The position numbers and the translations under genes are program-made. A stretch of DNA of 7,979 bases, taken from contig JALOSK010000081.1 of assembly GCA_025458465.1 (NCBI GenBank), positions 1 through 7,979 of the forward strand, written 5' to 3'. The notes beneath the pieces were generated by a model. The model was not told where the DNA came from. It saw only the letters and a program-made list of their open reading frames with translations, and searched no databases. Below, in pieces: positions 6,560 through 7,979 of the stretch (its first letter is position 1; each line of letters starts with the position of its first letter). Origin of the DNA: Sandarakinorhabdus sp. (GTDB taxonomy: Bacteria > Pseudomonadota > Alphaproteobacteria > Sphingomonadales > Sphingomonadaceae).

Positions 6560-7410
6560 ACGGCACGAACGGCGTGGCGGATGGCGCCATTGCCGGCGTC
6601 GCATTCACCGGCCATGGCTGGGCGATGGATTTTGCCGTGATTGCCCTGGTTGCCGCGCTTGCCTCGGCGTTGACGCTCTATTCGGGTTTCGGGCTCGGCA
6701 CGATGCTTTTGCCGGCCTTTTCCCTGTTCTTCCCGGCACCCATCGCCGTGGCAGCCACCGGCGCCGTCCATCTGCTCAACAATCTGTTCAAGGGCAGCCT
6801 GCTGTGGCGGCGCGCCGATTGGCCCACTGTGCTGCGCTTTGCCGTGCCCGCGATCCCGGCCGCCATCGCCGGCGCCTGGCTTCTGGCCCTGCTGGGGGAC
6901 ACGCCGCGCCTGTTCGCGTGGCCCGCCTTCGGGCGGCAGTTCGGCCCCACCGGCGCCGGCCTCACCATCGGCCTGTTGCTGATCCTGTTCGCCGCGCTGG
7001 AATTGCAGACGTGGTTCCAGAGGCTGGCGGCACCCCCGCGATTGATGTGGCTGGGCGGATTGCTCACCGGTTTCTTCGGTGGCCTCACCGGGCACCAGGG
7101 CGCCTTGCGTTCGATGTTCCTGCTGCGGGCGTCGTTGCCGGCTGACCGTTTGGTGGCCACTGGCGCCATGATCGCCATACTGGTCGATCTGGCCCGGTTG
7201 TCGACCTATGCCGCCACCTTCACCGCCAGTGGCGTCATGCTGGCCGGCCGGCAGGGCGCGCTGGTGCTGGTGGGCACGCTGGCGGCCTTTGCCGGCGCCC
7301 ATGCCGCCACCCGCCATCTCGACAAGTTGACCATCGGCGCCGTCCGCAGCGCGGTGGCCGCGCTGATGTTCGTGATCGGGGCTGCGATGGTCGCCGGCCT
7401 CATCGGCTGA
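6556..7410 (+). CDS. TauE/SafE-family membrane permease
   Basis: This inner-membrane permease belongs to the TauE/SafE family (COG0730), whose studied members export sulfite, sulfoacetate or other small organic acids; the substrate here is unknown. From the GTG at 6556 it has 284 residues and eight likely membrane segments near 25-48, 49-73, 91-114, 133-153, 163-180, 199-222, 226-250 and 262-283. The two family half-repeats start with GFGLGTMLLP (44-53) and GLLTGFFGGLTGHQGA (168-183). The GTG overlaps the kef TGA, but an ATG at 6625 (residue 24) begins exactly where the first membrane helix starts and would give 261 residues; neither has a strong ribosome binding site, so the start is uncertain. 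It ends 20 bases from the convergent molybdoenzyme gene, with no clear terminator between them. Confidence 0.87.
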   Translation: MNGTNGVADGAIAGVAFTGHGWAMDFAVIALVAALASALTLYSGFGLGTMLLPAFSLFFPAPIAVAATGAVHLLNNLFKGSLLWRRADWPTVLRFAVPAIPAAIAGAWLLALLGDTPRLFAWPAFGRQFGPTGAGLTIGLLLILFAALELQTWFQRLAAPPRLMWLGGLLTGFFGGLTGHQGALRSMFLLRASLPADRLVATGAMIAILVDLARLSTYAATFTASGVMLAGRQGALVLVGTLAAFAGAHAATRHLDKLTIGAVRSAVAALMFVIGAAMVAGLIG

Positions 7411-7430
7411 GCGCGGCCATTGCGGCACAT

Positions 7431-7979
7431 TCAGATGCCGGCATACCATTCATAGCCACGATCCGGCCAGTAACCGCCCTTGCCGCTGCCGAAGGGGGCC
7501 AGGCTGTCGGCCACCACGATCTTCATCAGATATTTGGCCTGCTTGTAGCCGATCTGGCGTTCGACCCGAAGCCGCAAGGGCGCGCCGTGGCCGGCATCCA
7601 GTGGCGTGCCGTTCAGGCTGTGCGCCAGGATGGTCTGCGGGTGGAAGGCGTCGACGAGGTCGATGCTCTCGTAATAGCGGCTCTTCGATTGCAGCCCGCC
7701 CTTTTCGGGTTCGCCGCCATAATCATCGGCGCACAGGAACACGATGTAGCGCGCGCCGTCGCGCAAGCCCGCGGCCTTCAGAACGGTGGCCAGTTGCGGC
7801 CCGGTCCACTGGCCGATGGCGCTCCAGCCTTCCACACAATCGTGGCGGGTGATCTGGCTGCGCTGCGGCAGGCGCTGCAAATCGGCGAGGCTGAGTGACA
7901 GTTCACGCTGCACCAGTCCCGTTACGCCCAGCCGCCAGCCGGCGAAGCCCGTGGCCTCCAGCGCCTGCCATTCGAGGTT
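7431..7979 (-). CDS. Sulfite-oxidase-fold molybdopterin oxidoreductase, partial (N-terminus beyond right edge)
   Basis: These are the C-terminal 182 residues of a molybdenum-cofactor enzyme of the sulfite oxidase fold; the frame is open to the window edge. A GTG at 7911-7913 could be mistaken for the start, but coding continues upstream in frame (ATGFAGWRLGVTGLV), so the true start is outside. The core motif ITRHDCVEGWSAIGQW contains the presumed molybdenum-ligand cysteine, C48 of the visible fragment (codon 7836-7838). GGLQSKSRYYESIDL, GTPLDAGHGAPLRL and ERQIGYKQAKYL are typical molybdopterin-binding segments. The protein ends 134 residues after this Cys, so there is no C-terminal dimerisation domain as in animal or plant sulfite oxidase. 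It more resembles single-domain bacterial members, which are often exported and paired with a cytochrome b. Any export signal lies outside the window, and the substrate is unknown. Confidence 0.9.
   Translation of the reverse strand, partial: NLEWQALEATGFAGWRLGVTGLVQRELSLSLADLQRLPQRSQITRHDCVEGWSAIGQWTGPQLATVLKAAGLRDGARYIVFLCADDYGGEPEKGGLQSKSRYYESIDLVDAFHPQTILAHSLNGTPLDAGHGAPLRLRVERQIGYKQAKYLMKIVVADSLAPFGSGKGGYWPDRGYEWYAGI

Noticed and set aside
5150..6604. 484-codon minus-strand open frame opposite the Kef gene
   Set aside because: His/Gln/Arg-rich composition without motifs. The plus-strand frame has clear Kef and RCK signatures throughout.
7407..7444. Possible bidirectional terminator between the convergent tauE and molybdoenzyme genes
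   Set aside because: There is a 10-base palindrome ATGCCGGCAT (7435-7444), but it lies inside the molybdoenzyme coding end and has no loop or T-run. The CTGA/TCAG match at 7407-7410 and 7431-7434 is only four bases and follows from the two stop codons.
6325..7449. 374-codon minus-strand open frame opposite tauE and the end of kef
   Set aside because: Gln/Gly/Arg-rich translation with no domain, and it also overlaps the end of the molybdoenzyme gene in another frame.

Overview
This is a GC-rich chromosomal window with strong G/C preference at third codon positions. The protein types and gene order suggest an alphaproteobacterium, most likely a sphingomonad; that placement comes from memory of gene content and protein style, not from a search. 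I see no mobile element, CRISPR array, tRNA/rRNA gene or phage gene, and nothing whose composition stands out from its neighbours. I read it as a conserved core-genome segment and found no clearly new system.

Layout. At the left edge, on the minus strand, is the N-terminal two thirds or so of an exported M20-family metallopeptidase, cut by the window (its start is at 731). A 98-base divergent intergenic region separates it from a plus-strand run of six genes covering 830-7410: radA (DNA repair ATPase), a cvpA-family membrane protein, cysS (cysteinyl-tRNA synthetase), an IscU/NifU-type iron-sulfur scaffold-like protein, a Kef-type potassium/proton antiporter with a nucleotide-binding RCK domain, and a TauE/SafE-family permease. 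At the right edge, on the minus strand and convergent with the permease gene, is the C-terminal part of a sulfite-oxidase-fold molybdopterin oxidoreductase, also cut by the window.

How the genes fit together. Three junctions in the plus run overlap by four bases (cvpA/cysS through ATGA; scaffold/kef and kef/tauE through GTGA), which points to translational coupling. The radA-cvpA gap is 50 bases. The cysS-scaffold gap is 63 bases and holds a strong nested hairpin, the only obvious place where the run might be split into two expression units. From cysS onward, most products have a link to sulfur or thiols at family level: Cys-tRNA synthesis, Fe-S assembly, a glutathione-gated antiporter family, a sulfite/organosulfonate exporter family, and a sulfite-oxidase-fold enzyme. 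The link is suggestive only, because each assignment is to a family and substrates cannot be read from the sequence.

Most worth a second look: the Fe-S scaffold-like protein keeps two of the three classical cluster-ligand cysteines but has proline in place of the third; a nested hairpin without a U-tract lies between cysS and that gene; and cysS occupies the place after radA-cvpA where purF is often found in alphaproteobacteria.
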